Positions 52,028-61,980 of a DNA stretch of 63,024 bases are shown here, in pieces. Source of the stretch: Candidatus Heimdallarchaeota archaeon (GTDB lineage: Archaea > Asgardarchaeota > Heimdallarchaeia > JABLTI01); the NCBI GenBank assembly GCA_019894765.1, contig JAGXNT010000052.1, positions 1 through 63,024 on the forward strand, read 5' to 3'. Both the position numbers and the translations under genes were made by a program. Below the pieces are notes generated by a model. That model did not search any database and was not told the DNA's origin. It saw only the letters and a program-made list of their open reading frames with translations. Each line of letters starts with the position of its first letter. Position 1 is the stretch's first letter.

Positions 52028-52732
52028 ATGGTTGGGAATAAAAAAGCAATTCAAGAAATGAAAATTAAAGCAGCATTAGAAGCTCTCAAATTCGTAAAAG
52101 ACGGGATGGTCCTAGGGATTGGGAGCGGTTCAACGGTTAGAGAATTCATAAAATTATTAGGAAACTCAGATATTGATACGCAGAAAATAATCAGTATTCC
52201 TAGTTCTCTTGACACTGAAAATATGCTGATAGAAAACGGTATGGTTGTCGGATCATTTAATCAGCACCCCATTATTGACTTGACTGTTGATGGTGCAGAT
52301 AGAGTTGATGAAGACTTAAATGTAATCAAAGGCGGTGGAGGAGCATTGCTGAGAGAGAAGATAATTGCTGCTGCAGCTAAGGTTGTAGTTATCATCGTTG
52401 ATGAATCGAAATTGGTTTCTGAATTAGGAGGAAGCTTTCCAATTCCTGTTGAAGTTATTCCTTATGCAATGAAATTCGTGGCGAGAAAATTGCAAGCTAT
52501 CTCAGGTGAACCCAAGTTACGAATGGCTTCTGATAAACTAGGCCCTACAGTAACAGATAATGGTAATATCATTCTTGATACTGATTTTCAAACAATCAGT
52601 AATCCTTTGGTTTTTGAAGGAATTCTCAACAATATACCTGGTGTAATGGAAAATGGTCTTTTTCCGAATAATTTAGTGAGTAAAGTAATAATTGCATCTG
52701 AAAAAAAGATAATAGTAAAAGAAAAAAACTGA
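52028..52732 (+). CDS. rpiA: Ribose-5-phosphate isomerase A
   Basis: A 234-residue enzyme interconverting ribose-5-phosphate and ribulose-5-phosphate. The family signature set is complete: GIGSGSTVREF near the N-terminus (phosphate loop), TVDGADRVD with catalytic acidic residues, KGGGGALLREKII, and the catalytic area around VDESKLVSELG followed by PVEVIPYA. The ATG follows 30 bases after endA; the two may be one transcript. Confidence 0.97.
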   Translation: MVGNKKAIQEMKIKAALEALKFVKDGMVLGIGSGSTVREFIKLLGNSDIDTQKIISIPSSLDTENMLIENGMVVGSFNQHPIIDLTVDGADRVDEDLNVIKGGGGALLREKIIAAAAKVVVIIVDESKLVSELGGSFPIPVEVIPYAMKFVARKLQAISGEPKLRMASDKLGPTVTDNGNIILDTDFQTISNPLVFEGILNNIPGVMENGLFPNNLVSKVIIASEKKIIVKEKN

Positions 52733-52742
52733 TAGTGCTTAG

Positions 52743-54590
52743 CTATTTCTTCTTGGCGTAAACAGTTTCTCCTTTATTAATCAGTTTAATGATTTCATTA
52801 GCAATAGAAGTAGCACGTTCTATTTTGATTTCCCCATTCTTACCAATGGATCCTTGAAATAGTACTTTTTCACTCGTAGAGATTTCCACATTGGTTCCTC
52901 GTAAATTTTCTGAGAAACTCAGAACCACATGGGTCTTGGTTAAGCGAATATCAATAGGAAGCTGATCGTTGTGTTGAGCTTTTTCAGTTGATTCATTTGC
53001 TACAATGTCATAATTCAAAGCTTTAACATCAATTCTCATACCTATTTTCTTTTCAAGCTCAGTAATTGTTTTCCCCTTACGACCAATTATTAAGGGGATT
53101 TCGTCTTCTGGCACTTCAATTCGTATTGAATTTTCACTCATTTTTGTAATCTTTATTTGATTCGAGTTCATATGACGACGAATAATTCTTTCAATTTGCT
53201 TCTTCTCTTGTGGTTGCATTGGCATAGATTGTTGAGTGCTAACACCATCAACAGGTATAACAGATACTTGTTCACCGAAAACAAAGATGTCATATTTTAA
53301 TTTATGAGTTTCAAAATCTCTGACTTCAATAACTGGACGAGCAAGATCTCTTTCTTGCATTCCAGAAGGAACTTTAACTGTCATTTTGAGTTCTAAAACA
53401 TCACAAATTTCTCCATCTTCGATGAAGATAACAGTATCAAGAATGCTTGGTATCATTCCAAGATCGATTCTTCCAATAAAGCGCTGAATTGCTTCAATTG
53501 CTTTGGTGGAATGAATTACCCCTACTAATCCGATTCCTGAGAGACGCATATCAGCAAAAGCCTCAAAATCAGGGGTTTTTCGCAGTTCATCAAATATAAC
53601 GAAATCAGGTCTCATAAGCAACATGATATCAGCAGTTTTCCGAAAATCACCCGCAAGAGTTGTGTATTGTGAGACCTCGGGTCCTACTTGTAGATCTCTA
53701 GGTTTTTCTACTGTTTTCACGGTTTTATTTTGCGCTGCATAGAAATCAGCTAGTGCTTGTGCGAAAGTTGATTTTCCTGCACCTGGTGAACCAGCAACTA
53801 AAACTCCCTCTGCCCTCTTTTTCAACCTCTCCAATAAATTTGGAGAGAGCTTGTAATAATCCAAAGAAAGTTTTGTAATAGGTTTAACTGCAGTAATCTC
53901 GAGAGCATCAGAAAATGGTGGCTGAGCAATAACAATTCTCATAGATTCAAGTTGGATAACTTTTACTCCTGGCTCATCCATTTCAATAAATGAGTCTGGG
54001 GTAACGCGTGCTATTGAGAGAATATCTGAGATAAGTTCATCAATTTCATCATGAGTGGTTGGGTTCTCATTTAGCTTTACTAATTGCCAATCACCTGGTT
54101 TTCCTTTTTTAGCTTTAGGGGGAACTTTCTCTCTGATGTGTACAGACATGGTTTCTTCATCAAAGAAATCAAAAATTCTCATAAGGGGTTTCTTCTTAGG
54201 TGTCTGTTTTAGATATTCAACAGCAATTCCCTCAACTTCACACATAGAGACAAGAATTCTATCGCTGGTGAAAACAACTGCATCGTGTTCTCGAGCAACA
54301 TCTCTTATTCTCGCATCTAGTTCTCCTGAGGATGCTAATCGAATTTCTTCAAGCTTCGGTCTTTCCCCTGCAAGAGTCATTGGGATTCCCATGCGTTTAC
54401 ATTCAAAACGAAGATTCTTTAATTCCTCTAACCCTTCAAAACCTTTTGCTCGATGATTATTTGCCATATTCTCAATTTCACTTATCACTACATGTGGAAT
54501 AATAACTTCTACTACTTTACCTTCAAGAGCAAGAATTTCTTCTACGATAAACTTTGAAACAATCACACTGGTATCTGGTACTATTTTCAC
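52743..54590 (-). CDS. PIN domain plus PilT-type ATPase plus KH domain protein
   Basis: A 615-residue protein of the widespread archaeal COG1855 type. N-terminal PIN nuclease fold (KIVPDTSVIVSKF, residues 2-14, with later acidic residues in FTSDRIL), a PilT/VirB11-like secretion-ATPase core with Walker A GSPGAGKST (about 267-275), DFVIFDELRKT and GLVGVIHST, then a C-terminal KH domain (EDEIPLIIGRKGKTITELEKKIG) suggesting RNA binding. The function in RNA metabolism or ribosome-linked processes is not established. It starts with GTG after GGATG. It converges with rpiA with 10 bases between stops. Confidence 0.93.
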   Translation of the reverse strand: MKIVPDTSVIVSKFIVEEILALEGKVVEVIIPHVVISEIENMANNHRAKGFEGLEELKNLRFECKRMGIPMTLAGERPKLEEIRLASSGELDARIRDVAREHDAVVFTSDRILVSMCEVEGIAVEYLKQTPKKKPLMRIFDFFDEETMSVHIREKVPPKAKKGKPGDWQLVKLNENPTTHDEIDELISDILSIARVTPDSFIEMDEPGVKVIQLESMRIVIAQPPFSDALEITAVKPITKLSLDYYKLSPNLLERLKKRAEGVLVAGSPGAGKSTFAQALADFYAAQNKTVKTVEKPRDLQVGPEVSQYTTLAGDFRKTADIMLLMRPDFVIFDELRKTPDFEAFADMRLSGIGLVGVIHSTKAIEAIQRFIGRIDLGMIPSILDTVIFIEDGEICDVLELKMTVKVPSGMQERDLARPVIEVRDFETHKLKYDIFVFGEQVSVIPVDGVSTQQSMPMQPQEKKQIERIIRRHMNSNQIKITKMSENSIRIEVPEDEIPLIIGRKGKTITELEKKIGMRIDVKALNYDIVANESTEKAQHNDQLPIDIRLTKTHVVLSFSENLRGTNVEISTSEKVLFQGSIGKNGEIKIERATSIANEIIKLINKGETVYAKKK

Positions 54591-54833
54591 TGGTAATTAC
54601 ACATCCTTGCAATACAAATTACAATGATTAAATTAAGCTTTAAATGCTTTCTTTTAATTCACAAGTTCCTATGTGTTTTCCTATTTTTAGTTATCTAAAT
54701 TATTTTCCCCAAAATTGAATTAATCTTCACAGAAAAAATATAGAGATTTTTTCATAATGAAAGAAATCCATAAACATTTAACTCAAAAATCGTAATTAAA
54801 GTGGAAATGAACGTCTTTAGACAGTGAAAGAAA

Positions 54834-55292
54834 ATGACTCACATGAATGCCTCTGAAGAAGAAAACCAAGAATTCGAGGAAGAGGAAATAGACGCAACAG
54901 CACTTACTAGAAAACAAAAAGAAGCTTTGATTCTTGATATGCAAGCAGAGGAAATGATGAAGAAGCGAGAGCAAGTAAAAGAAGTTCTCCCCTCACCTGA
55001 GAAAAAGAAGAAACGACGAAAGAAGAAGAAGCTAACAGAAATGTCGGGGGCTGAAATTGCACCGGGTTTTGGGTGGGTTGTTATTAAAATGGCTTCTGCT
55101 ATGACTTTTAGTATGGTATTTATCTTAATCGGACCAATACTCATTTTCTTTTCATTGGTACAGTTAATCCGGACTCAATGGTCTATTGACTGGAGTGCTC
55201 TGTACTTTTCCGGTTATATAATTTTCATATTTGTAGGTATTGGGATGGTTGTAGCTGCCTATTATTTATTCAGGTACATTATTCGAGATTAG
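54834..55292 (+). CDS. Lys/Glu-rich two-TM membrane protein
   Basis: 152 residues: an acidic N-terminus (EEENQEFEEEEID), then a highly basic block of about ten Lys/Arg (KKKKRRKKKKL), followed by two membrane helices (about residues 82-104 and 118-145) and a short basic end. The charged tail would be cytoplasmic. No family recognised. The shape (basic tail plus hairpin) recalls membrane proteins that bind nucleic acid or acidic partners. Confidence 0.55.
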   Translation: MTHMNASEEENQEFEEEEIDATALTRKQKEALILDMQAEEMMKKREQVKEVLPSPEKKKKRRKKKKLTEMSGAEIAPGFGWVVIKMASAMTFSMVFILIGPILIFFSLVQLIRTQWSIDWSALYFSGYIIFIFVGIGMVVAAYYLFRYIIRD

Positions 55293-55382
55293 TTTTTCAT
55301 CAAGAAATCCTTTATTCTAAAATAATTAATTAAAAGTAAAAAGAGAGTGAATTCATTCCCAAAAATGCAAATGATAAATAAA

Positions 55383-55586
55383 CTATCCACCTTTGAGAAT
55401 TGGAAGAACTATAATTTCATCATTTTTCTCGACAAGTTGTTCTAATTTTGCACGTGCACCATTAACTAGGATAGTGTGTATATCAAGATTTTTGATCCCT
55501 ACTTTCAAAAGAAATTCCTTTAATTCCATTCTCTCCTCTGGTACAAATTTCATTATGCTGCTTTTTCCAGATTCAGAACCACTCAA
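55383..55586 (-). CDS. Second ubiquitin-like beta-grasp protein ending in Gly-Gly
   Basis: A 67-residue protein (TTG start with GGTG nine bases upstream and a TATA-like CTTATAAATAT near 55611-55623). The short ThiS/SAMP fold is recognisable from ELKEFLLKVGI, TILVNGARAKLEQLVEKNDEIIVLP and the C-terminal LKGG. The pattern 'VNG...L.D.D.I..LP..GG' is that of ThiS/MoaD/SAMP2-like sulfur carriers. It differs in sequence and length from the one at 44490-44762. It stands alone in its own transcript. Confidence 0.85.
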   Translation of the reverse strand: MSGSESGKSSIMKFVPEERMELKEFLLKVGIKNLDIHTILVNGARAKLEQLVEKNDEIIVLPILKGG

Positions 55587-55766
55587 TTTTTTTCACCTAG
55601 GGATAGGATAGTATATTTATAAGATTAAAAGAGGAATAATAATCTTTCCCAATATTATCTTAGTTGTCTAAGAATATGAATCTTATCATTTTGAAGCAAA
55701 AAAAAGATTTTGTTCAAAAAAAAAGCAGCTAGAAAATGAATGTGTTAATTTTAATTTGAGATTTTT

Positions 55767-56414
55767 CTAAATGGGTTTGGGAAATACCATTTGTGGAATG
55801 TTTTTAGACACTCGTCGTTTCTTAGTTTCAATTACCTGACCATGAATCCATTGAAATGCTTCGTATATTCCTAATCCTGTGATTGAGCTTGCCTTCTGTA
55901 CATGAATGGTACGATCGAACAATCCTGTGAGTTGAAAGAGATGAATAACATAAGCAAGTGAACAGACATTGGGTAAATCTTGCTTTGTAGCAAGAACTAA
56001 TATTGGAATGTCTGGATTACAGTAATTATTTATTGCTTTGTGGAAAATGTCCTTTGCTAAAGGTAATCGACTAATGTCACTCGAGTCAACTACGAAAATA
56101 AGAATGTCTGCTCTTTCAATATATGCTGGCCAAAAGTGACGAAATACTTCCTGACCTCCAAGATCCATAACAGACATAGATAATTTCCCTAGTTTAAAGC
56201 TCTCATGATTTACACCCATAGTAGCTATAGTTTCTCGAAATTCGCCTTTCTTGAGAAAACTAAGAATGGAAGTTTTTCCGGCGTTATCTAATCCACACAT
56301 AGCGATATTGACTTTACGTTCAACTTTTCCGAAGAGTTTTGCAAGAAATCCCAAAGTTATTCCATCCTTTTTTACTTTTAATTGAAGAGCAATGAGAGGT
56401 ATCAAAAAACGCAT
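55767..56414 (-). CDS. Arf/Sar-like small GTPase
   Basis: 215 residues from ATG 56414 (GGAG six bases upstream); a TTG at 56354 with GGATGG upstream would give 195 residues starting MGFLAKLFGK, which aligns better with Arf N-termini (Gly2, P-loop at 21-28). Motifs: G1 GLDNAGKTS, G2 Thr in TMGVNHESF, G3 DLGGQE, G4 TKQD, then a G5-like region QKASSITGLG. The DLGGQ and TKQD are Arf-specific. A basic C-terminal tail (TKKRR) extends past the fold. In eukaryotes Arf/Sar recruit coats to membranes. Confidence 0.93.
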   Translation of the reverse strand: MRFLIPLIALQLKVKKDGITLGFLAKLFGKVERKVNIAMCGLDNAGKTSILSFLKKGEFRETIATMGVNHESFKLGKLSMSVMDLGGQEVFRHFWPAYIERADILIFVVDSSDISRLPLAKDIFHKAINNYCNPDIPILVLATKQDLPNVCSLAYVIHLFQLTGLFDRTIHVQKASSITGLGIYEAFQWIHGQVIETKKRRVSKNIPQMVFPKPI

Positions 56415-56524
56415 ATAAACTCCACTTTCAACTACAAATTCGTCCAGAAGAATGAACTAACAAGACATAAATCAATATAAAAAATACGTTAAATTGGCGG
56501 TCTCAAAATCTTAAGACCAACCAA

Positions 56525-57394
56525 TTATTCTTCGCCATTTTCTTTTGGAACAAGAATTTTGAAAACTTCTTCACTTTCACGACTTAATAAAAGATCTTCT
56601 CGAGATTTGAAGAGCTCTCGTAAATTCGTGGGAATTTGTAATGCACCAAAAGCATCACTGAAAACTGGAATGTTTTTCTCATCAGCAAATCCCCGTCTAA
56701 CACTTGTTATGCGTCCATCTACTAAAAGCATAGTTCGATATCCTCGAGCGATAAGTCTTCTATCATGAGTAGCTAGAATCATGGTCACTCCAAGATCCTC
56801 ATTGATTTTTTCAAAGAAGCTAACTATTTTCTCAGAGGTTTGTGAATCAAGTTCGCCAGTAGGTTCATCAAGCACTACAAGCTCCGGTTTATTGGCTAGT
56901 GCGACCGCAAGGGAAATTCTTTGAATTTCTCCACCAGATAATTGTGTGGGTTTGTGATGCGCACGATCCAGTAGTTCTACTTCCTCAAGTAATTCTTTTG
57001 TTCTTGCCATCCTTTCCTCTCGAGGAATTCCGAGAATTCTCATAGGAACTTGAATATTTTGGGATGCAGATAATTCCCAAACAAGATTCATTTGTGGAAG
57101 TTGCCAAACAACACCTACTCGCTTCCTTCTGTAATCAACCATTTCTGCTCGAGTAAATTTCGCAATGTCGGTATTTCCTACCATCACAATCCCCGCAGAG
57201 GGTTTTAAATTGCCTGCTAAAATATTTAGCAAAGTTGATTTACCCGAACCACTTGGACCTACACAAAGGGTGATTTCCCCTTTGTTGACTTTCATCTCTA
57301 AACCGCGAAGAGCAGGAACTCGAACTCTATTCTTCTCATCTGCATAGATTTTTATCAAGTCGGTACATTCAATAAATATTTCACTATTTTTCAA
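56525..57394 (-). CDS. ABC transporter ATP-binding protein (MacB/LolD-like)
   Basis: 289 residues. Walker A GPSGSGKST, Q-loop VVWQLPQMN, signature LSGGEIQR, Walker B LVVLDEPTGELD, switch His in TILATHDRR (TILATHD). The FtsE/LolD/MacB subtype fits the adjacent FtsX-type permease. The gene starts with a TTG that overlaps the permease stop (TTGA, 57391-57394), evidence of tight translational coupling. A C-terminal extension of about 60 residues after the ATPase core is unusual for LolD-size proteins (about 230). Confidence 0.95.
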   Translation of the reverse strand: MKNSEIFIECTDLIKIYADEKNRVRVPALRGLEMKVNKGEITLCVGPSGSGKSTLLNILAGNLKPSAGIVMVGNTDIAKFTRAEMVDYRRKRVGVVWQLPQMNLVWELSASQNIQVPMRILGIPREERMARTKELLEEVELLDRAHHKPTQLSGGEIQRISLAVALANKPELVVLDEPTGELDSQTSEKIVSFFEKINEDLGVTMILATHDRRLIARGYRTMLLVDGRITSVRRGFADEKNIPVFSDAFGALQIPTNLRELFKSREDLLLSRESEEVFKILVPKENGEE

Positions 57395-60249
57395 ATTGAT
57401 TTCAACGCCCCGCTAATCTTTTTCCGAGTGTTAATAACTATTGGAATAATCGTACTAAGTAAACTTACACCAAATACTGCAAGTGTAGTCCAGACAACTT
57501 TCATAACTGGGAAAACCATTTCATGTTCTGGTATATTCGAACCAATTCTTAAAACTTGCATCAATAAGACAGATACACCAACACCTAAACCAACACCAAC
57601 AATCATTGTGAAGAGTAAAACGATAACAGCCTCCGAAATGAAAAAGCTGAATAATTGTCTGGGATTTATACCGAATGATTTCAAAACGGCAATTTCTTTT
57701 TCACGTTCTATACCCTGAACAATCATCATAGTAATTAGTGTTGCCGAAGAGATCAGTAGGGAAACAATGAAACTAGAATTTAACGCGCCAAACAGCACTG
57801 TAGCTTTCAATGTTCCCTCAGAGATAAGAGCCATATCTTCTATATTATCGGTATCATGCTGAGTAGATAATTCAATGAGTCTTGCAAGCTCATTAATACT
57901 ATACCCTTCCTGTACTTTGACATATAATTTCCCTTCAACATCATAATCATTTCTAGCAATAGAAAATGGCAAGGAAAGGTTTCCAATCAAACCTACATTA
58001 ATCTCTTTTGCTGTGGTTCGTGGAATGGAATTGTAAAGGGTTGGCCAATAATCATAATGATCTACAACATGAACTGGATAGAATCTTTCCACAACATCTG
58101 ATCCTTCCAAAATCCAATTACTAATTAAGAATGTAGAGTTTTCACCTAGGTTTAGTAAGTCTATCTCGTTTTGCTGACCTAAGACATCAGTATCATTTTG
58201 TATTGAATTTATTAAGTCATCAAATCCTCTGCCACTCGTATATTCACTTTCTTGAAATGCTGTTTTACTATGATTATCTAATTCGATACCCATTATTTTG
58301 ATTTGATATAGCAGATCACTTTCTGTATTTGATAATTCCAGAACACCAACATATGTTGTTGATTCAATACCCTCTAAAGCTTCAATGGTTGCCTTATATG
58401 TAGGAGTTAATACATCCACACCATTAACCACAATATCTGCACCCAAACTATAGTAATTGTCTTCAAGATCAAATGCTCTATATGAATCAGGAACAATCAT
58501 CGTTGCGACAGTTAATGTGAAAGTTATGGTCATCAATATTATGGTTCTACTTGTAGAACCCTTTCTTCTAATAGCATTCCTTGCTGAAACTGCAGGAATT
58601 TCCATTCGAGGAATTTTGAAGATTAAATTTGAGATGAATTTAACCACTATTGGATAAATTCTCGTTATAATCATAATCGCTCCAATAATTATCAAAATAG
58701 GAGCTGGAGCTGCGAAATAAAATGCAAACTCTAAAGCCGTTTCATTCGCTCCTTGTATTTGCGAATAGGATATAACCCACAGTAATAGGCCTATGAACAA
58801 AAGGAAGAAATCCAAATAGAAGCGTTCCCAGAAGGGTGGTTTTTCAACACGTTCTTGCAATGCTTCATCTATAGATGTTTTAGTTTTTCGCCAAAGCGAG
58901 AATATATTTGATAGGAAAGCAATTCCAAACCCAATACCTAAACAAATTCCAATCGTTTTTATGCTTAATACTAGATTAACTTGAGGTGCTGCAAAACTAA
59001 AGAATTCGTCACTCTTTAAAGCAACAAAAGTATAAGGCCACCCTATTAGTATTCCAATTAAAACAGCTAATAACGAGAAAACAACCAGTTCAAAGACCAT
59101 AAATCCAAAGAGCATTTGTCTAGACGATCCTCTTTGATGGAAATTAAGCACTTGTAAATCTCTTTGTTTTTTGACCTGGTTACTGGCAAAAGCTGTAAGA
59201 GTTAACGCCATGCCTAATGTTGGCATCATGAAAACTATGAGAAAAATCTGAAAGATTCTATACTCTTGCCTAAACCTTGCCAGAAATGGAAGTATTCTTG
59301 TATTAAGATTTAATTCATGGTTAGTTGAGTAGACATCTAATACACTTAAAAGAGACTCTTGAATTCGATTAATGAATACTTGTAAATTGCTTAGATGAGT
59401 ATCAAGTTCAAAAACGTCAAATCGTTCAATATCGAAAACCATTCTTCCTAATAACGAAAATTCCCAATTTGAATATAGTATCGTTCCCAGTAAATTTGGA
59501 ACGGTTTGAAAATTGGTAATAATTACTTCTTGTCCTAAACCCAAAACCATAGCAATTAGTGTTTGTAATTCTGGGGGTATAATATCATTATATGGGTTAT
59601 AGATTATATCGTCAATATTTATTATTCCAGTGAAAGCAATTTCTTGACCAGCTAAATTTAATCCTGCTTGATATGAATCCCACGGATTTCCTGTTTCATC
59701 TAGTTTTATATAGGCATTATATGTGTCACTTATATTTAGGTTAGTTTCTTCCAAAGTCTTGGTATTTGTAATAATAGCAAATTCTCCAATACCAGGAGGT
59801 GTACCCTCATACATAACATCTTCAAGAAAACCTTGTCCCAAAACCTCATCATCTACACCAATAACAAAAGTATCGTGGAATTCATTCTGTTGGTAAATTT
59901 CATTGTACAATAATAAGTAAAAGAATCTGTAGGTTATCCATTGCTGGTACTTGAGGTCCTCTTCAACAAAACCAGCTTCTTCCATGTCATTTAGAACAGA
60001 TCCCTCAATAATAGATTGAAGCGAAACGCCTGGCCATCGCACATTATCGATCTGTGCTTCTACATAGGTATCAGTTGTGTTCGCAGCGATATCTTTGAAT
60101 GCATTGTTCCGAAAACTATCCAAAAAAAAGATATTCTGAGTTATCATTGCAACGCTAATACTCAACCCCACAATAGTAATGATAGCTAATCGTCTACTAA
60201 TCCCAATGAATTTTAAATTCAATTTAAAGAGTTCATTGATTTTACCCAT
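57391..60249 (-). CDS. FtsX/MacB-type ABC transporter permease
   Basis: A 952-residue permease, partner of the ATPase downstream. An N-terminal membrane helix (LAIITIVGLSISVAMITQN), a long extracytoplasmic domain (about residues 40-350), three to four membrane segments, a hydrophobic middle, a second extracytoplasmic domain (about 610-800) and a last group of helices with KSFGINPRQLFSFFI, the FtsX signature near the C-terminus. The two-domain, two-repeat layout (about 8-10 helices) fits lipoprotein- or peptide-export type MacB/LolE relatives; the exported substrate is unknown. It may act in the cell envelope. Confidence 0.88.
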   Translation of the reverse strand: MGKINELFKLNLKFIGISRRLAIITIVGLSISVAMITQNIFFLDSFRNNAFKDIAANTTDTYVEAQIDNVRWPGVSLQSIIEGSVLNDMEEAGFVEEDLKYQQWITYRFFYLLLYNEIYQQNEFHDTFVIGVDDEVLGQGFLEDVMYEGTPPGIGEFAIITNTKTLEETNLNISDTYNAYIKLDETGNPWDSYQAGLNLAGQEIAFTGIINIDDIIYNPYNDIIPPELQTLIAMVLGLGQEVIITNFQTVPNLLGTILYSNWEFSLLGRMVFDIERFDVFELDTHLSNLQVFINRIQESLLSVLDVYSTNHELNLNTRILPFLARFRQEYRIFQIFLIVFMMPTLGMALTLTAFASNQVKKQRDLQVLNFHQRGSSRQMLFGFMVFELVVFSLLAVLIGILIGWPYTFVALKSDEFFSFAAPQVNLVLSIKTIGICLGIGFGIAFLSNIFSLWRKTKTSIDEALQERVEKPPFWERFYLDFFLLFIGLLLWVISYSQIQGANETALEFAFYFAAPAPILIIIGAIMIITRIYPIVVKFISNLIFKIPRMEIPAVSARNAIRRKGSTSRTIILMTITFTLTVATMIVPDSYRAFDLEDNYYSLGADIVVNGVDVLTPTYKATIEALEGIESTTYVGVLELSNTESDLLYQIKIMGIELDNHSKTAFQESEYTSGRGFDDLINSIQNDTDVLGQQNEIDLLNLGENSTFLISNWILEGSDVVERFYPVHVVDHYDYWPTLYNSIPRTTAKEINVGLIGNLSLPFSIARNDYDVEGKLYVKVQEGYSINELARLIELSTQHDTDNIEDMALISEGTLKATVLFGALNSSFIVSLLISSATLITMMIVQGIEREKEIAVLKSFGINPRQLFSFFISEAVIVLLFTMIVGVGLGVGVSVLLMQVLRIGSNIPEHEMVFPVMKVVWTTLAVFGVSLLSTIIPIVINTRKKISGALKSI

Positions 60250-60383
60250 ACAAGTCAGCTCAAATCGTTACAATTGATAAACTCACAGTAAACTTAGAAA
60301 AAGTGAATAAAAGAATTCCTAAAGCACTTGGAAATAAAAAAGAAAAGGATATTGAAGGCTTTAAATCCTTCAAATGCTATATT

Positions 60384-60800
60384 TTATGTTTTCTTCTTGT
60401 GATTCGGATATCCCTTTGGTCGGAATTTAAAACCGTAAGTGATGACTCCTTCTTCTCCCTCTGAAGAAATTTTTCTAAAAGCAAATTCCACCGGCATATC
60501 TATTGAAACTTCTGTCTGATCAACAGCAACTATTTGTGATGTTAATCGAGGTCCTTCATCTAATTCGATTATTGCTAAACAATAAGGAATACTGCTTCTG
60601 AATCCCTTAGGGGGAGTGTAAACCCAGGAGTAACTAACAACTTTTCCATACCCAGAGTAAAAGAATGGTTCTAGCTCATCTGCATTACATTTTATACATC
60701 GATTGCGTTCTGGGAAAAACAAAGTTTCACACTTAGGACATTTAGTACCTTCAAGTCTATACAATGAATGAATTCTTCGCCAAAATCTCGGAACTGACAT
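60384..60800 (-). CDS. DUF35 zinc-ribbon/OB-fold protein, thiolase-HMGS scaffold
   Basis: 138 residues from ATG 60800 (GAGGTG upstream); a GTG nine bases earlier overlaps the thiolase stop. Zinc ribbon (CPKCE then CIKCN, about residues 20-38) followed by an OB fold (GYGKVVSYSWVYTPPKGF, IIELDEGPRLTSQIV). In archaea this protein bridges thiolase and HMG-CoA synthase, so acetoacetyl-CoA passes between sites in one complex. The gene order here, HMGS-thiolase-DUF35, matches that system. Confidence 0.92.
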   Translation of the reverse strand: MSVPRFWRRIHSLYRLEGTKCPKCETLFFPERNRCIKCNADELEPFFYSGYGKVVSYSWVYTPPKGFRSSIPYCLAIIELDEGPRLTSQIVAVDQTEVSIDMPVEFAFRKISSEGEEGVITYGFKFRPKGYPNHKKKT

Positions 60801-60801
60801 T

Positions 60802-61965
60802 TTAAGCACCTCTTGAAAAAACGTTCACAACACAGGTTGCTCCTGAACCGCCAATATTGTGCGTTACACCTATGTTATTATTTGTTACTTGCCGTTTTCC
60901 AACTTCATTTCGTAATTGATGGAATATCTCAATAACTTGGTAAATTCCAGTTGCACCAACAGGATGACCTTTTGATTTTAGACCACCACTTGGATTAACC
61001 GAAATAGTGCTATTTAGAGCAGTTTCACCATCGAGAGAGAATTTCCCACCTTGACCCTTCTTACAGAATCCAATATCTTCAAGTGTGATTACTTCAGCTA
61101 TAGTGAAGCAATCATGCACTTCAATAAAATCAACATCCTTTGTTTTTATTTTTGCCATATCAAATGCTGTCTTCACAGCTCTTTTTGCAGATTCCATGGT
61201 TGTAATGTCTGGTCTGTGATGTAGTGCAATATGATCTGTTCCTGCACCAGAACCAGTAACATAAACAGGATCATCAGTGTATTTCTTAGCTAAACTCTCT
61301 TTTGTTACTATGATTGCAGCAGCACCATCACTGACAGGTGAACAATCAAATAATCTAATCGGATCAGCTATTATTCGAGAATTCATTACAGTTTCCATGC
61401 TAATTTTATTTTTGAATTGGGCATCAGGATTCAGAGAACCATTGTCATGATTCTTTACAGCAACACTGGCAAATTCCTCAAGAGTACTCCCATATTTATG
61501 CATATGAGCTCTCATCATAAGTGCAAAGAGAGCTGGGAAAGTTGCTCCTACTCCAAGTTCCCATGAACTATCTGAAGCAGTTCCTAAAGCTGTTGTAACA
61601 TCGCCAATGTCAATGAGATCTGTCATTTTTTCTACACCTATGACTAATGCTGAATCATAATATCCTGCTTGAATCGCCATCATAGCTACTCTGAGAGCTT
61701 GTGATCCGCTAGCACATGCAGATTCAACTCGTAATGCTGGTGCATTCACACCAGAGTGAGGACCAATTAGAGCTGAAATATGCTCTTGTTGATTGAAAAT
61801 TCCAGGTGACATAGAGCCAATAAAAGTCGATTCGATTTCTTTAGGATCTATATTTGCTGATTCAATTGCTTTGGTAATCGCAATATCTGTAAGACCTCGA
61901 AGACTATTCTCATACCATTCACCGATTTTAGTGTTACCAACACCAACGATTGCTATTTTTTCCAT
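60802..61965 (-). CDS. Acetyl-CoA C-acetyltransferase (archaeal thiolase)
   Basis: The enzyme (387 residues) condenses two acetyl-CoA to acetoacetyl-CoA, the entry to the mevalonate pathway for isoprenoid lipids. Active-site Cys84 in RVESACASGSQAL, DCFTIAEV with the His of the substrate site, and GGLKSKGHPVGATG, with a final NIGGSGATCVV. The ATG follows a strong GGAGG directly behind the HMG-CoA synthase stop; its own stop is next to the DUF35 start. Confidence 0.96.
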   Translation of the reverse strand: MEKIAIVGVGNTKIGEWYENSLRGLTDIAITKAIESANIDPKEIESTFIGSMSPGIFNQQEHISALIGPHSGVNAPALRVESACASGSQALRVAMMAIQAGYYDSALVIGVEKMTDLIDIGDVTTALGTASDSSWELGVGATFPALFALMMRAHMHKYGSTLEEFASVAVKNHDNGSLNPDAQFKNKISMETVMNSRIIADPIRLFDCSPVSDGAAAIIVTKESLAKKYTDDPVYVTGSGAGTDHIALHHRPDITTMESAKRAVKTAFDMAKIKTKDVDFIEVHDCFTIAEVITLEDIGFCKKGQGGKFSLDGETALNSTISVNPSGGLKSKGHPVGATGIYQVIEIFHQLRNEVGKRQVTNNNIGVTHNIGGSGATCVVNVFSRGA

Positions 61966-61980
61966 TTTTTTTGTCCTCCA

